A stretch of 45,295 bases of DNA from Cryomorphaceae bacterium (GTDB taxonomy: Bacteria; Bacteroidota; Bacteroidia; Flavobacteriales; Schleiferiaceae): positions 1-45,295 of the forward strand of contig JAFIEY010000043.1 in assembly GCA_020832345.1 (NCBI GenBank). Direction: 5' to 3'. The first letter of the stretch is position 1. Each line of letters opens with the position of its first letter. Both the position numbers and the translations under genes were made by a program. The notes beneath the pieces are model-generated. The model saw only the letters and a program-made list of their open reading frames with translations. It ran no database searches and was not told the origin of the DNA. Below are positions 1-7,703 of the stretch, piece by piece.

Positions 1-1
1 G

Positions 2-97
2 GGAATTTACACTTATGTTTACACGTATTCTGGTTTCAACGAACTCGGTTTACAAACCTACGAATCCCGCCGCGGAACGGTCACCCTAATTCATTAA
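2..97 (+). CDS. C-terminal end of a T9SS type B (CHU_C-like) secreted protein, 5' partial
   Basis: An open frame enters from the window edge and stops at TAA 95-97, giving 31 residues that end in RRGTVTLIH. A run of aromatic beta-strand residues (YTYVYTYSGF) followed by a basic pair and GTVTLI is the usual ending of the gliding-motility-associated (type B) T9SS sorting domain. Such domains direct export through the outer membrane by the type IX system. Only the last strands are visible, so the passenger domain is unknown. A small barrel-like protein follows 22 bases downstream on the same strand. Confidence 0.6.
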   Translation, partial: GIYTYVYTYSGFNELGLQTYESRRGTVTLIH

Positions 98-119
98 CTC
101 TATCAAATCAAAAACCACT

Positions 120-608
120 ATGACCAAGAATCTATTTTTCAGTATAATTGTCCTAATTGCTTCAATTACCGCCAAAGCGCAGTATAAAAATGCGGTAAGT
201 GTCGATCCTTTTTCCTATTGGGGAACAGTTGGTTTAGAGTATGAACGGTTTGTTTTTTCTGAGAATAACCACCATATATCTGTGAGAGGAATTTTTGGCT
301 ACACAATACCTGTCGGTAAATTGGGTTTAGGTGCAGAGGTTCTATACGGATTTGGAAGAAATCATCGTTTTGAGTTGGGGCTGGGCGGTAATCATTTATT
401 AGGTAAATTTCCCGGCGGGTCTTCTGAAAATGAAAAGTCTTACTACGCTAATATGTTTTCACTTCGAGTGGGTTATGCATATTTTGCTAAAGAAAATCCC
501 ATGTTTTATCGAGTAGGGTTTATGCCGTTTAATATTAACTATTATGGAGGTTATAAAGACAATACAAATCTTTTAGGTCTTACTATAGGAGTTGGGTATA
601 GATTCTAA
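120..608 (+). CDS. Small exported beta-barrel-like protein, function unknown
   Basis: This 162-residue protein has a clear signal peptide (about residues 1-21, ending in TAKAQ). The rest alternates polar and aromatic or glycine residues (LGLGAEVLYGFG, RVGYAYFA, LLGLTIGVGYRF) and ends in an aromatic residue, as small outer-membrane beta-barrels do. It is much shorter than PorP/SprF proteins (about 300 residues), the usual partners of type B T9SS proteins, so I do not call it one. It starts 22 bases after the stop of the T9SS type B gene and is probably cotranscribed with it. No enzymatic motif is seen. Confidence 0.6.
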   Translation: MTKNLFFSIIVLIASITAKAQYKNAVSVDPFSYWGTVGLEYERFVFSENNHHISVRGIFGYTIPVGKLGLGAEVLYGFGRNHRFELGLGGNHLLGKFPGGSSENEKSYYANMFSLRVGYAYFAKENPMFYRVGFMPFNINYYGGYKDNTNLLGLTIGVGYRF

Positions 609-622
609 CAGCAAGTTGTTTT

Positions 623-723
623 AAAGTGCTCAAAGTTTTTCTTTGCGAACTTTGCGGTTAATCTTTTTTTACCGCAAAGGAGCGCAAAGTATTACGCAAA
701 GTGCTCAAAGTTTTTCTTCGCGA
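623..723. repeat. Direct and inverted GCAAAG-type intergenic repeat
   Basis: A 26-27 bp sequence beginning AAAGTGCTCAAAGTTTTTCTT occurs at about 623-649 and again at 698-723. Between the copies, CTTTGCGGT (650-658) pairs with ACCGCAAAG (671-679). It resembles the 'ttaaccgcaaag...cgcaaag' intergenic repeats I know from many Bacteroidota genomes. No gene is seen in the 609-792 gap. Confidence 0.6.
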
Positions 724-792
724 ATTTAACTTTGAATAACTTTAAAGCCTAAGATATTATGACGATTTTGGCAAAAACAGTATAAATGTAAA

Positions 793-1161
793 TTACGATT
801 TCGTTTTCAACATCTCACGTAAAAACGTTACCTCTTTAATAAGGTGATTAATTTGATCTTGTTGCTGGGTAATTAATTTTTCCGAGAAATTGTTGATAGT
901 GACTTTACCCATTCCTGTATTGCTTGTACAATTATCAAAAACATACTTCTCATCAAAACCAAACAACTGATCGGGATCTATTTCCAGCGCCTTACATATT
1001 CGCTGAATTCGCTAAAGCGTTAAATCAGATTCTCCGGTTTCTATCCGCTGGTATTGTCGTTGACTCAGTTCGGATGCCAATGCAACTGATTCTTGGCTGA
1101 AACCCTTGATTTCTCTCACTTTCCTTAGCTTTTGAGCAATGACTTTATTATAGTTTTCCAT
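793..1161 (-). pseudogene. XRE-family helix-turn-helix regulator interrupted by an in-frame TAG
   Basis: Reading the minus strand from ATG 1161-1159 gives 122 codons ending in TAA (793-795), with one internal TAG at codon 50 (plus-strand CTA 1012-1014). The first 49 codons are an XRE HTH: KVIAQKLRKVREIKGFSQE, then LASELSQRQYQRIETGESDLTL. After the TAG the frame resumes in register with RIQRICKALEIDPDQLFGF, the standard end of an XRE domain. A helical tail rich in Q, N and L follows. The expected residue at the stop is Lys or Asn, so AAG to TAG would be a single base change. The gene is therefore probably a recent nonsense pseudogene, unless the stop is read through or is a sequencing error. 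It is divergent from the secreted-protein genes starting at 1368. Confidence 0.8.
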
Positions 1162-1236
1162 GGATATGTATAAATTATGACATTTGAGGTCGCAATTTAT
1201 ACATTTTTTTTACAACGTACTAATTTGTTTTTAAAA

Positions 1237-1244
1237 TATATTTG
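1237..1244 (+). promoter_or_regulatory. Candidate -7 promoter element (TATATTTG)
   Basis: TATATTTG matches the Bacteroidota -7 consensus TAnnTTTG. It lies in the gap between the divergent broken XRE gene and the gene at 1368. A TTTG occurs only 9 bases upstream, too close for a normal -33 element, so support is partial. Confidence 0.3.
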
Positions 1245-1367
1245 TGAACGATAAGCAAAAGCACTTTTAACACCCAGTTTGCTATTGCTAAATTTAAGTC
1301 AAACCTTTGTCAATTAATTTTAATTTAATGAAAATTAGAAAATTGACATATTTAAACGAAATTAAAA

Positions 1368-2339
1368 ATGAGAAAAACTACTACACTTGGTGCATTGATT
1401 GTTCTATTCATTTTAACTAATCTTCCCACTTTTGGTCAGATTATTTTACCACCTACAGTGATTACCGGCACAACTAATTCTACTACTTTTGGGCCTGCAG
1501 TGAATCAGGAAGAAGCAAAAGTAGAAGTAAATGTCGCCATTCCAAATGAAAATTCAACTGAAGGAGGTATTCGAATAAATGTAAGTGGATCTATGGATGC
1601 ACCACCACCTGATGGTCCCGGAGATCCGGAGGGAAACCCTGAGGGAGGCTCAGAAGGGGAGTCTGGAGAAGACTTTGATGGCGAGTCAGTTGAGACAGAA
1701 TCCGGTGACCCAAACGGCTTACCATTTGCTTTGTGGGTAAATCGAATCATTGGCTCAGGTGGTGAAACGGTTTTTTCGGTGAGTCAAGGTGGAACAACAA
1801 ATGTCGGTGATAATTTTAACTTCCAAAACAGCAATGCGAGGCATAATGTAGCAGGATCCGGAAGGTTCTACCACCAAACACAAGGTGAATATACTGAATT
1901 GAACCATCATCAATTATTATGGAACAGATCAAATCATTTTAGAATTCGTCATCAAACGCCATCGGGGACTAACGATATGATGACCTTTTTTCCCAACGGA
2001 AAAATTGGTATAGGTACAGGCACTGAAATTTTATCGGGCGATTTTCTGTTTTATGTAAATGGTAAATTACTCACCGAAGAACATACCGTAAAACTAAAGC
2101 AAGACTGGCCGGATTATGTGTTTAAAGAGGATTATAAAATGATGAGTCTTGAAGAACTTGAAGCGTATGTAAAAGTATATAAGCACCTTCCGGATATGCC
2201 AACAGCTGAAGATGTAGCTGAAAACGGCGTAGAAATAGGCGCCACACAAGCCGCTTTGCTAAAACACATCGAAGAGTTAACTTTACGGCTGATAGAAATG
2301 GAAAAACGCCTAAACGAACTCGAAAATGAAACCAACTAA
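1368..2339 (+). CDS. Exported protein with acidic Gly/Pro-rich linker and coiled-coil C-terminus
   Basis: The 323-residue product has a signal peptide (about 1-23, ending TFGQ). An acidic Gly/Pro/Glu-rich stretch at roughly residues 75-110 (PPPDGPGDPEGNPEGGSEGE) is a likely flexible linker. A central domain follows, containing FFPNGKIGIGTG. The C-terminus has WPDYVFKEDYKMMSLEELEAYV, KHLPDMPTAEDV and a helix ending LIEMEKRLNELENE. That C-terminal pattern is common in Bacteroidota tail-fibre-like or S74-neighbouring surface proteins, where it forms a trimeric coiled coil (family knowledge). No T9SS sorting domain or catalytic residue is visible. It overlaps the next gene by 14 bases, which suggests translational coupling. 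Exact role unknown. Confidence 0.7.
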   Translation: MRKTTTLGALIVLFILTNLPTFGQIILPPTVITGTTNSTTFGPAVNQEEAKVEVNVAIPNENSTEGGIRINVSGSMDAPPPDGPGDPEGNPEGGSEGESGEDFDGESVETESGDPNGLPFALWVNRIIGSGGETVFSVSQGGTTNVGDNFNFQNSNARHNVAGSGRFYHQTQGEYTELNHHQLLWNRSNHFRIRHQTPSGTNDMMTFFPNGKIGIGTGTEILSGDFLFYVNGKLLTEEHTVKLKQDWPDYVFKEDYKMMSLEELEAYVKVYKHLPDMPTAEDVAENGVEIGATQAALLKHIEELTLRLIEMEKRLNELENETN

Positions 2340-3141
2340 CTATTTACCTCTACTTCTCGCGCTTTTTGTGGGTTTTAGCAATTGCAAACGAGACGACGAC
2401 TGCCCTTGTATCGATCCAACCAATCCCGAATGCCCGAATTACGATCCATGTTATGGGGTAGAGCCGCCGAGTGCGGGGTTTGAGATCCGGGAGAGTTATA
2501 ATTTATTTATTTTAGGTGTTCGTTTAGGCCCAGATGACAATACGTTTTGGGATGAGGTTCTATTCAGCTCACCCTACACGGGAGCCGAATACAAGCACAC
2601 TTGGTATTTGGGTGCTGAAGTGATAGACCAACCCAGTTTTCAACGAGGCCACGGAAGCATTGACGTAGCTCAGCGCCCCTACCAGATTACGGTAAGTCAT
2701 GTGTTGGAGTACCCAATAGATTCCAATTGTTATCCAGCAGCAAGTGGGCGTGATTCCGTAGCACGCATATATACCATAGTTAGGAACACAGGACAATTAG
2801 CTACGCACGGTTGGTATCGCGGGGTCTTTGAAAATCAAAAAGATTCATTTGATTTTTATTTTGGTTGGCATGGTTTAAACGGTGATCCTTATGAGCCTGG
2901 TCAGCAGTTTAGAAATATGGTATCAAAAAATTTTCACAATGAATTTGACTCAGTTAGCAGAATTGAATTTAGAATGATAAATGCTGAAATTGGGATTTAT
3001 AACGGACCAACCAATAATGCACCTAGAGGAATTCTTGAGTTAGATTTAAATACAGGACTTTTTGAAATGAATTATGATTTTACAGAGCCTGGAGTAGGAC
3101 GAAAACCCTTCCGTGTTCTGGGGCGGAAACTGAATCACTAA
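2326..3141 (+). CDS. Putative lipoprotein with Cys-rich N-terminus, function unknown
   Basis: The 271-residue protein begins with a hydrophobic segment followed by FSNC (Cys 20), a plausible lipobox. Next is a short Cys-rich, acidic stretch (DDDCPCIDPTNPECPNYDPC) and a soluble beta-rich domain. The start at 2326 overlaps the preceding gene by 14 bases. It is probably an outer-membrane lipoprotein expressed with its neighbours at 1368 and 3220. I recognise no family. A pair of competing hairpins follows its stop codon (3152-3183). Confidence 0.65.
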   Translation: MKPTNYLPLLLALFVGFSNCKRDDDCPCIDPTNPECPNYDPCYGVEPPSAGFEIRESYNLFILGVRLGPDDNTFWDEVLFSSPYTGAEYKHTWYLGAEVIDQPSFQRGHGSIDVAQRPYQITVSHVLEYPIDSNCYPAASGRDSVARIYTIVRNTGQLATHGWYRGVFENQKDSFDFYFGWHGLNGDPYEPGQQFRNMVSKNFHNEFDSVSRIEFRMINAEIGIYNGPTNNAPRGILELDLNTGLFEMNYDFTEPGVGRKPFRVLGRKLNH

Positions 3142-3151
3142 ACATTACTTT

Positions 3152-3183
3152 CCCAAAATTAAGATCCAAATTTTGGGTCTTAA
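3152..3183 (+). promoter_or_regulatory. Two mutually exclusive hairpins in the 3141-3220 gap
   Basis: Hairpin A pairs CCCAAAATT (3152-3160) with AATTTTGGG (3169-3177), 9 of 9 bases. Hairpin B pairs TTAAGATCC (3159-3167) with GGGTCTTAA (3175-3183), 8 of 9 bases. They share GGG 3175-3177 and cannot form together. No T-tract follows, so a simple terminator is unlikely. Confidence 0.35.
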
Positions 3184-3219
3184 TTCGGAAACTGTAATTT
3201 AAAACCAAAAAACTGTATC

Positions 3220-4407
3220 ATGAGAAACCTATATGTTTTGCTTTTATTTACATTTTTCGCAAAATGCGTATTACATGCGCAATGTGAAAAAGAAATCAGT
3301 ACGGACCCGGACAATCCGGTAAATAATGAATTTTTACTGCTTAAAAATACTTGGTATAGTGCTAATGCGCCTTATACAGTTAATTCATATTTAAACACCA
3401 CTATAAATTGGAAAGGTGGAAGTAACATTTTACTTGATTTAAGACCCGGGTGGATTAACCCCTTGTTCCCAGCCTATAACCCGCCTTCATCAACACAGGA
3501 GCTTTTTGAGATGCGTAGCCCTTTTTCCACATCCCATGCTGCATCACACTTAAATCCCGTTTCTTTAGATGAGTCATATAGAGATTTTCACTGGGAAGAT
3601 GGATGGGAATTATTATGGTCAAATTTGGGGAAGTTTCCTAATGGTGATCCTGTAAATAACTCATCTTCAGGTGTATTTTTTGAGAAGAATAATGACATAG
3701 AAAACCCCAAGGTATTCTCTCCTTCTCCTGATCATGTTCCCTATTTTGCGCTTTATAATCGCTATACAGGAATGGTTAGACTTTTTTCAAATGTCTGGTT
3801 CGATCCTTTAGGGTCATATTATGATGATGTCTTAATCACATTTCGTAGCAACCCTTTTGATTACGGTATTTCTGGGCTTTTTCGAACAATAGGTAATTAT
3901 GATGAAGCCTTGGATCAGCCTACAAAATATCATAGGATGTATTCAACTCGCAGCGACCCTAAAGCTTCAAGAGATTGGAATATTAGTGAGTTTCAAGTAG
4001 GCTTTGACCCTTGTATATGTTTAAGGCAAAAAACCAATGAAGATAATGGGCCGGGTAGTTTACTATTTGAATTTGAAACATTCACCAATTTAGATGTTAA
4101 TATTGTTTCAAGGTCAAGCTCAGTTGATGTTGAACAAAGTAATTATGACAATGGGATAAACCCTTTTTTAACTTTATCGGATTACAACACCGATTCTTAT
4201 ATACCCGGCTATGAAATACATAGAAGGGTTACAAGCCTTTTTGATGATTATCAAAAGAAATTAGAAGATTATAACACAAAACTAAATGATTACAATAATC
4301 CGTGGAATCAAGCAAAATGGGACTTGATAAATGTAGGAAAAACATTCGTTTCTGCAGGTGGTGTTTTCACAATACCTAAATGGAGGTGTTTACATTGTTA
4401 CTGTTGA
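3220..4407 (+). CDS. Exported protein, function unknown; apparently frameshifted before its T9SS tail
   Basis: The 395-residue product has a signal peptide (about 1-20, ending LHAQ) and a long beta-rich domain with many aromatic and Asp/Asn residues. A Tyr/Lys/Asn repeat region follows (DDYQKKLEDYNTKLNDYNNP, near residue 350). It ends abruptly in an unusual Cys-rich tail, PKWRCLHCYC. In the +1 frame the same DNA encodes a textbook T9SS ending (4382-4453), so the annotated C-terminus is probably an out-of-frame artefact of an indel. The rest of a normal T9SS domain (a YPNP-type start about 60 residues earlier) is not seen in any frame, so more than a single-base slip may have occurred. Likely in one transcription unit with 1368 and 2326. 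Confidence 0.6.
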   Translation: MRNLYVLLLFTFFAKCVLHAQCEKEISTDPDNPVNNEFLLLKNTWYSANAPYTVNSYLNTTINWKGGSNILLDLRPGWINPLFPAYNPPSSTQELFEMRSPFSTSHAASHLNPVSLDESYRDFHWEDGWELLWSNLGKFPNGDPVNNSSSGVFFEKNNDIENPKVFSPSPDHVPYFALYNRYTGMVRLFSNVWFDPLGSYYDDVLITFRSNPFDYGISGLFRTIGNYDEALDQPTKYHRMYSTRSDPKASRDWNISEFQVGFDPCICLRQKTNEDNGPGSLLFEFETFTNLDVNIVSRSSSVDVEQSNYDNGINPFLTLSDYNTDSYIPGYEIHRRVTSLFDDYQKKLEDYNTKLNDYNNPWNQAKWDLINVGKTFVSAGGVFTIPKWRCLHCYC

Positions 4408-4453
4408 GCGCAACAACGGCACGGTCTCAAGAAAGCGCTTGGTGAAAATATAG
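4382..4453 (+). other. T9SS type A sorting-domain remnant, +1 frame relative to the upstream gene
   Basis: From 4382 the frame reads GGVYIVTVERNNGTVSRKRL followed by VKI and TAG 4451-4453. This matches the last two strands of T9SS type A domains (GVYIVTV...N..VSRK.VK). The frame is closed upstream by TAG 4334-4336 and has no start, so it can only be expressed through a shift from the gene at 3220. Confidence 0.75.
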
Positions 4454-4473
4454 GCATACGCCATAAAACCATT

Positions 4474-4526
4474 AACAACCTTGCAAATTGAAAGTTTGGG
4501 TTTCAATTTGCAAGGTTGTTTGTTTT
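4474..4526 (+). terminator. Strong rho-independent terminator
   Basis: A perfect 20-bp stem (4474-4493 with 4501-4520) encloses the 7-base loop GTTTGGG and is followed by TGTTTT. It closes the 1368-4453 plus-strand unit. Confidence 0.85.
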
Positions 4527-4622
4527 AAAAACAAATTGCTTTTTGACAAAATGTCTGTTTCAGGAAAATTAAAAATGATGAGATACAGGAAAACATCCAT
4601 TTTTAATTCCAATTTTTTATAA

Positions 4623-4651
4623 AAAGGAGGGGAATTGCAATCCCCTCCTTT
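4623..4651 (-). terminator. Terminator of the icd end of the minus-strand operon
   Basis: AAAGGAGGGGA (4623-4633) pairs with TCCCCTCCTTT (4641-4651) around a 7-base loop. On the minus strand the stem follows the icd stop and leads into a T-rich tract (CTTTTTATAAAAAATT). It may also act on plus-strand transcripts. Confidence 0.75.
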
Positions 4652-4660
4652 ACCAAAAAT

Positions 4661-5887
4661 TTAAAGAAGTCTGCTTTTAAGCTCCTTATCCAAGGCTTCC
4701 AAAAATTCTTCTGTATTCAAATAATGCTCAGGCTTCATTTCTGAACCATAAATACAAAGCGCCAAATCCTTGGTCATCATTCCTTTTTCTACGGTATCTA
4801 CACAGACACTTTCGAGGGTAAGGGCGAAGTCGATTAGGGCTTGATTCCCATCGAGTTTTCCGCGGTGGGCGAGGCCTCGCGTCCATGCGAAGATTGATGC
4901 GATGGGGTTCGTTGAGGTTTTTTTGCCTGCCTGATGCTGACGGTAATGGCGGGTAACGGTACCGTGGGCTGCTTCTGCTTCCAGGGTTTTTCCGTCTGGG
5001 GTTACAAGGACGGAGGTCATTAAACCGAGTGAACCAAATCCCTGAGCAACTGTATCCGATTGCACATCGCCGTCGTAGTTCTTACAAGCCCAAACAAAAG
5101 CGCCTTCCCATTTGAGGGCAGATGCCACCATGTCGTCGATTAGACGATGCTCATAAATGAGTTTGTTTTTATCAAACTCGGCTTTAAATTCGTTTTGATA
5201 TACCTCTTCAAAGATGTCTTTAAAGCGTCCGTCGTATTTTTTAAGAATGGTGTTTTTTGTGCTTAGATACAATGGCCATCTTTTTTGAAGGGCCATATTA
5301 AAGCATGAACGGGCAAACCCAAATATAGATTCATCGGTATTGTACATGCTTAGGGCGACACCACCACCTTCAAAATCATACACGTTAAATACTTGGGGTT
5401 CACTTCCGTCCTCCGGTGTGAAGGTCATGGTAAGTTTCCCCTTTCCTTCAATTACGGTATCGGTGGCACGGTATTGATCGCCAAAAGCATGACGACCGAT
5501 AACGATGGGTTTGTTCCAGTTGGTGACCAGACGAGGGACATTGCTGCAAATAATGGGTTCGCGGAAAACGGTACCGCCGAGGATATTTCGGATGGTGCCA
5601 TTGGGTGACCGCCACATTTGCTTTAGGCCAAACTCCTCAACGCGGTCTTCGTCCGGTGTAATGGTTGCACATTTTATTCCGACGTTGTACTTCTTGATGG
5701 CGTGGGCAGCTTCTTTGGTAATTTCGTCGTTGGTTTGATCCCTGCTTTCCATTCCGAGATCGTAGTATTTGATATCGATATCAAGATAAGGCAGAATCAG
5801 TTTATCCTTTATAAATTTCCAGATGATTCTGGTCATTTCATCTCCGTCTAGTTCAACGACGGGATTGGCAACTTTGATTTTCTCCAT
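4661..5887 (-). CDS. icd: NADP-dependent isocitrate dehydrogenase (eukaryote-like dimeric type)
   Basis: The 408-residue protein oxidatively decarboxylates isocitrate to 2-oxoglutarate in the TCA cycle, making NADPH (family knowledge). [14 protein letters not shown] (residues 10-23) is the signature of the eukaryote-like (IDH1/IDH2) homodimeric class. Other visible motifs are [14 protein letters not shown] (92-105, substrate loop) and [14 protein letters not shown] near the C-terminus (nucleotide binding). Length is typical for the class (about 405-415). It lies 16 bases after dnaX on the same strand and ends at a strong terminator, so it is probably the last gene of the minus-strand run. Confidence 0.95.
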   Translation of the reverse strand: MEKIKVANPVVELDGDEMTRIIWKFIKDKLILPYLDIDIKYYDLGMESRDQTNDEITKEAAHAIKKYNVGIKCATITPDEDRVEEFGLKQMWRSPNGTIRNILGGTVFREPIICSNVPRLVTNWNKPIVIGRHAFGDQYRATDTVIEGKGKLTMTFTPEDGSEPQVFNVYDFEGGGVALSMYNTDESIFGFARSCFNMALQKRWPLYLSTKNTILKKYDGRFKDIFEEVYQNEFKAEFDKNKLIYEHRLIDDMVASALKWEGAFVWACKNYDGDVQSDTVAQGFGSLGLMTSVLVTPDGKTLEAEAAHGTVTRHYRQHQAGKKTSTNPIASIFAWTRGLAHRGKLDGNQALIDFALTLESVCVDTVEKGMMTKDLALCIYGSEMKPEHYLNTEEFLEALDKELKSRLL

Positions 5888-5903
5888 TGTGGGCGTTTTT
5901 GAA

Positions 5904-7661
5904 TTAATAATCTAATTTTAAATCTAATCTATCCATCACCTTTTGGGCAATGGGATGTTTTTCGAGCATGATCTCCAGCTTTTCCTTCGGATTTTTCACG
6001 GTATTTTCAGCATCTTCTTTTTTTATGTTTACCGTCATTTCTAAGGCGGCATGGCCGAGCTTGTCCCGCAAAAACCCCATCATCTCCGTTTGGCATTCTC
6101 CTAAAATGGTTTTTTGGGTTTCCGAGTGAAGCAAGAACTCAATGAGATAATCTCCCTTTTTTTCGGGCTTTAAACCTTGAAGGGTGGAATAGAGTAGGGG
6201 ACGGGCAGCGTCCTTTTTACTTTCAACAAATATGCGGTAATATTGAGAAAGGTGCTCTTCGCTTAACGAAAAATCCGCATCTTTTTCTACCACTTGTGTT
6301 TCCGACTCCTCTTGTTTTTTATCTTTTTCTTCTATGGCATTCAGCTTGGACTTGATGGAAAATCCTGTCGTTCTTCTACCCGAAACCGGGTTTGGTGTTG
6401 TTTCGGTTTTCGTCGGATTGGAATGCGTACTTTCCGCAGGTTTCCCTAAATCTTCCACAGGTGGTTCAGGTTTCCCTTCGACTGTTTGAAAAGTCGTATT
6501 GGTGGCTTCGGTCCCGGCGGCTTTTATTTCTGGAGATGCAGGTGCTTTTGTGGCCTGTGGAATGGCGTTTCCCGTGTGTTTTACCGGAGGTCTGTCATTT
6601 TTTTTTTCTTCCTCCTGCCCGGTGGCAAGACGAAGAAGAACCAGTTCAACCAGCAATTGTGGTTGTTGGGATCGCTTGTAATGCATGTCGGCTTCTTGAA
6701 TTAGCCGAAGGGCAAATACCAGCCAGTCGGCGGTACACAACTTCGCTTGTTCGAGGTATTGCGATTCCAAATCGGAGGAAACCTTGAGGAGATGAACGGT
6801 TCGTTGATCCTTACACATCCACAAATCTCGCAGGTGTGAAGCCAATCCACCGAGAAACATCTGTTGGTCAAATCCGCGGTCGATGATTTCGTTTAGAATG
6901 GTAATGGCGCCAACCTGATCATTTGCCAGTAGGGAATCGGTCACGCGGAAATAATAGCTGTAATCCAGCACGCTGAGCAAATCAGCGACAATTTCAAAGG
7001 TGACATTTTTTTGTGAAAAGGAGACCATACGGTCAAAAATCGAAAGTGCATCACGAAGTGCGCCATCTGCTTTTTGAGCGATGAGGTGGAGGGCGCGATC
7101 TTCATAGGCTACACCTTCTTTTTCGGCGATGGCTTTTAGGTGATCGATAATGCCTTCTACGGTAATTCTTCGGAAGTCGTAGATCTGACACCGACTTAAT
7201 ATGGTTGGAAGAATCTTGTGTTTTTCGGTGGTTGCCAGAATAAAAATGGCGTGCTTTGGTGGTTCTTCGAGGGTTTTTAGAAAAGCATTAAAGGCCGCTT
7301 GAGAAAGCATGTGTACCTCATCGATAATATACACCTTGAAGTTTCCCACCTGAGGGGCAAAGCGAACCTGATCGACCAAGCTCCTTATGTCGTCCACGGA
7401 GTTGTTCGACGCGGCGTCCAACTCAAATATATTTAGCGAGTAATCCGTTTGATCATCTTCGGAAGTACGGTTAATCATCCGGGCTAAAATTCTTGCGCAG
7501 GTTGTTTTGCCCACACCTCGCGGACCGGTAAACAAAAGCGCCTGTGCCAACTGGTTATTGTTGATGGCATTGAGAAGCGATTGGGTTATATGTGATTGAC
7601 CTACAACCGAATCAAAAGCTTGGGGGCGGTATTTACGCGCAGATACAACGAATGCTTCCAT
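5904..7661 (-). CDS. dnaX: DNA polymerase III subunit gamma/tau
   Basis: This is the ATPase of the sliding-clamp loader. Using Met at 7661, the 585-residue product has [12 protein letters not shown], Walker A GPRGVGKT (46-53), Walker B VYIIDEVH (about 110-117), the [10 protein letters not shown] motif and the sensor/SRC motif LSRCQIYDF. The rest is a Pro/Glu/Lys-rich linker and a tau-type C-terminal domain. The four-Cys zinc module usually found between Walker A and [11 protein letters not shown] is absent; a short [11 protein letters not shown] segment replaces it. The frame opens further upstream to 7685, but a promoter-like element at 7669-7676 overlaps that extension, and [13 protein letters not shown] is the usual N-terminus, so I chose 7661. 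Confidence 0.93.
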   Translation of the reverse strand: MEAFVVSARKYRPQAFDSVVGQSHITQSLLNAINNNQLAQALLFTGPRGVGKTTCARILARMINRTSEDDQTDYSLNIFELDAASNNSVDDIRSLVDQVRFAPQVGNFKVYIIDEVHMLSQAAFNAFLKTLEEPPKHAIFILATTEKHKILPTILSRCQIYDFRRITVEGIIDHLKAIAEKEGVAYEDRALHLIAQKADGALRDALSIFDRMVSFSQKNVTFEIVADLLSVLDYSYYFRVTDSLLANDQVGAITILNEIIDRGFDQQMFLGGLASHLRDLWMCKDQRTVHLLKVSSDLESQYLEQAKLCTADWLVFALRLIQEADMHYKRSQQPQLLVELVLLRLATGQEEEKKNDRPPVKHTGNAIPQATKAPASPEIKAAGTEATNTTFQTVEGKPEPPVEDLGKPAESTHSNPTKTETTPNPVSGRRTTGFSIKSKLNAIEEKDKKQEESETQVVEKDADFSLSEEHLSQYYRIFVESKKDAARPLLYSTLQGLKPEKKGDYLIEFLLHSETQKTILGECQTEMMGFLRDKLGHAALEMTVNIKKEDAENTVKNPKEKLEIMLEKHPIAQKVMDRLDLKLDY

Positions 7662-7668
7662 AGTGTGG

Positions 7669-7699
7669 CAAAGATAGAACGCCAAAGGGCATTTTCCAA
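7669..7699 (-). promoter_or_regulatory. Candidate dnaX promoter (TTG-N20-TATCTTTG)
   Basis: On the minus strand TTG (7697-7699) is followed after 20 bases by TATCTTTG (7676-7669), a full match to TAnnTTTG. Only 7 bases separate it from the dnaX ATG at 7661, so the transcript would have almost no leader. Confidence 0.5.
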
Positions 7700-7703
7700 G
7701 TCA

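Noticed and set aside
120-608. PorP/SprF partner of the T9SS type B protein
   Set aside because: At 162 residues it is about half the usual PorP/SprF length and lacks its N-terminal pattern.
1012-1014. TAG in the XRE gene read as pyrrolysine or by programmed readthrough
   Set aside because: Nothing in the window supports pyrrolysine genes or a readthrough signal. A simple nonsense mutation or sequencing error is more economical.
4370-4384. Programmed +1 frameshift joining the gene at 3220 to its T9SS tail
   Set aside because: I see no slippery sequence or stimulatory structure at the junction, and most of the sorting domain is absent, which a simple shift would not explain.
6392-6787. 131-codon plus-strand frame opposite dnaX
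   Set aside because: It lies antisense to the linker region of a conserved gene, and its composition fits a shadow frame.
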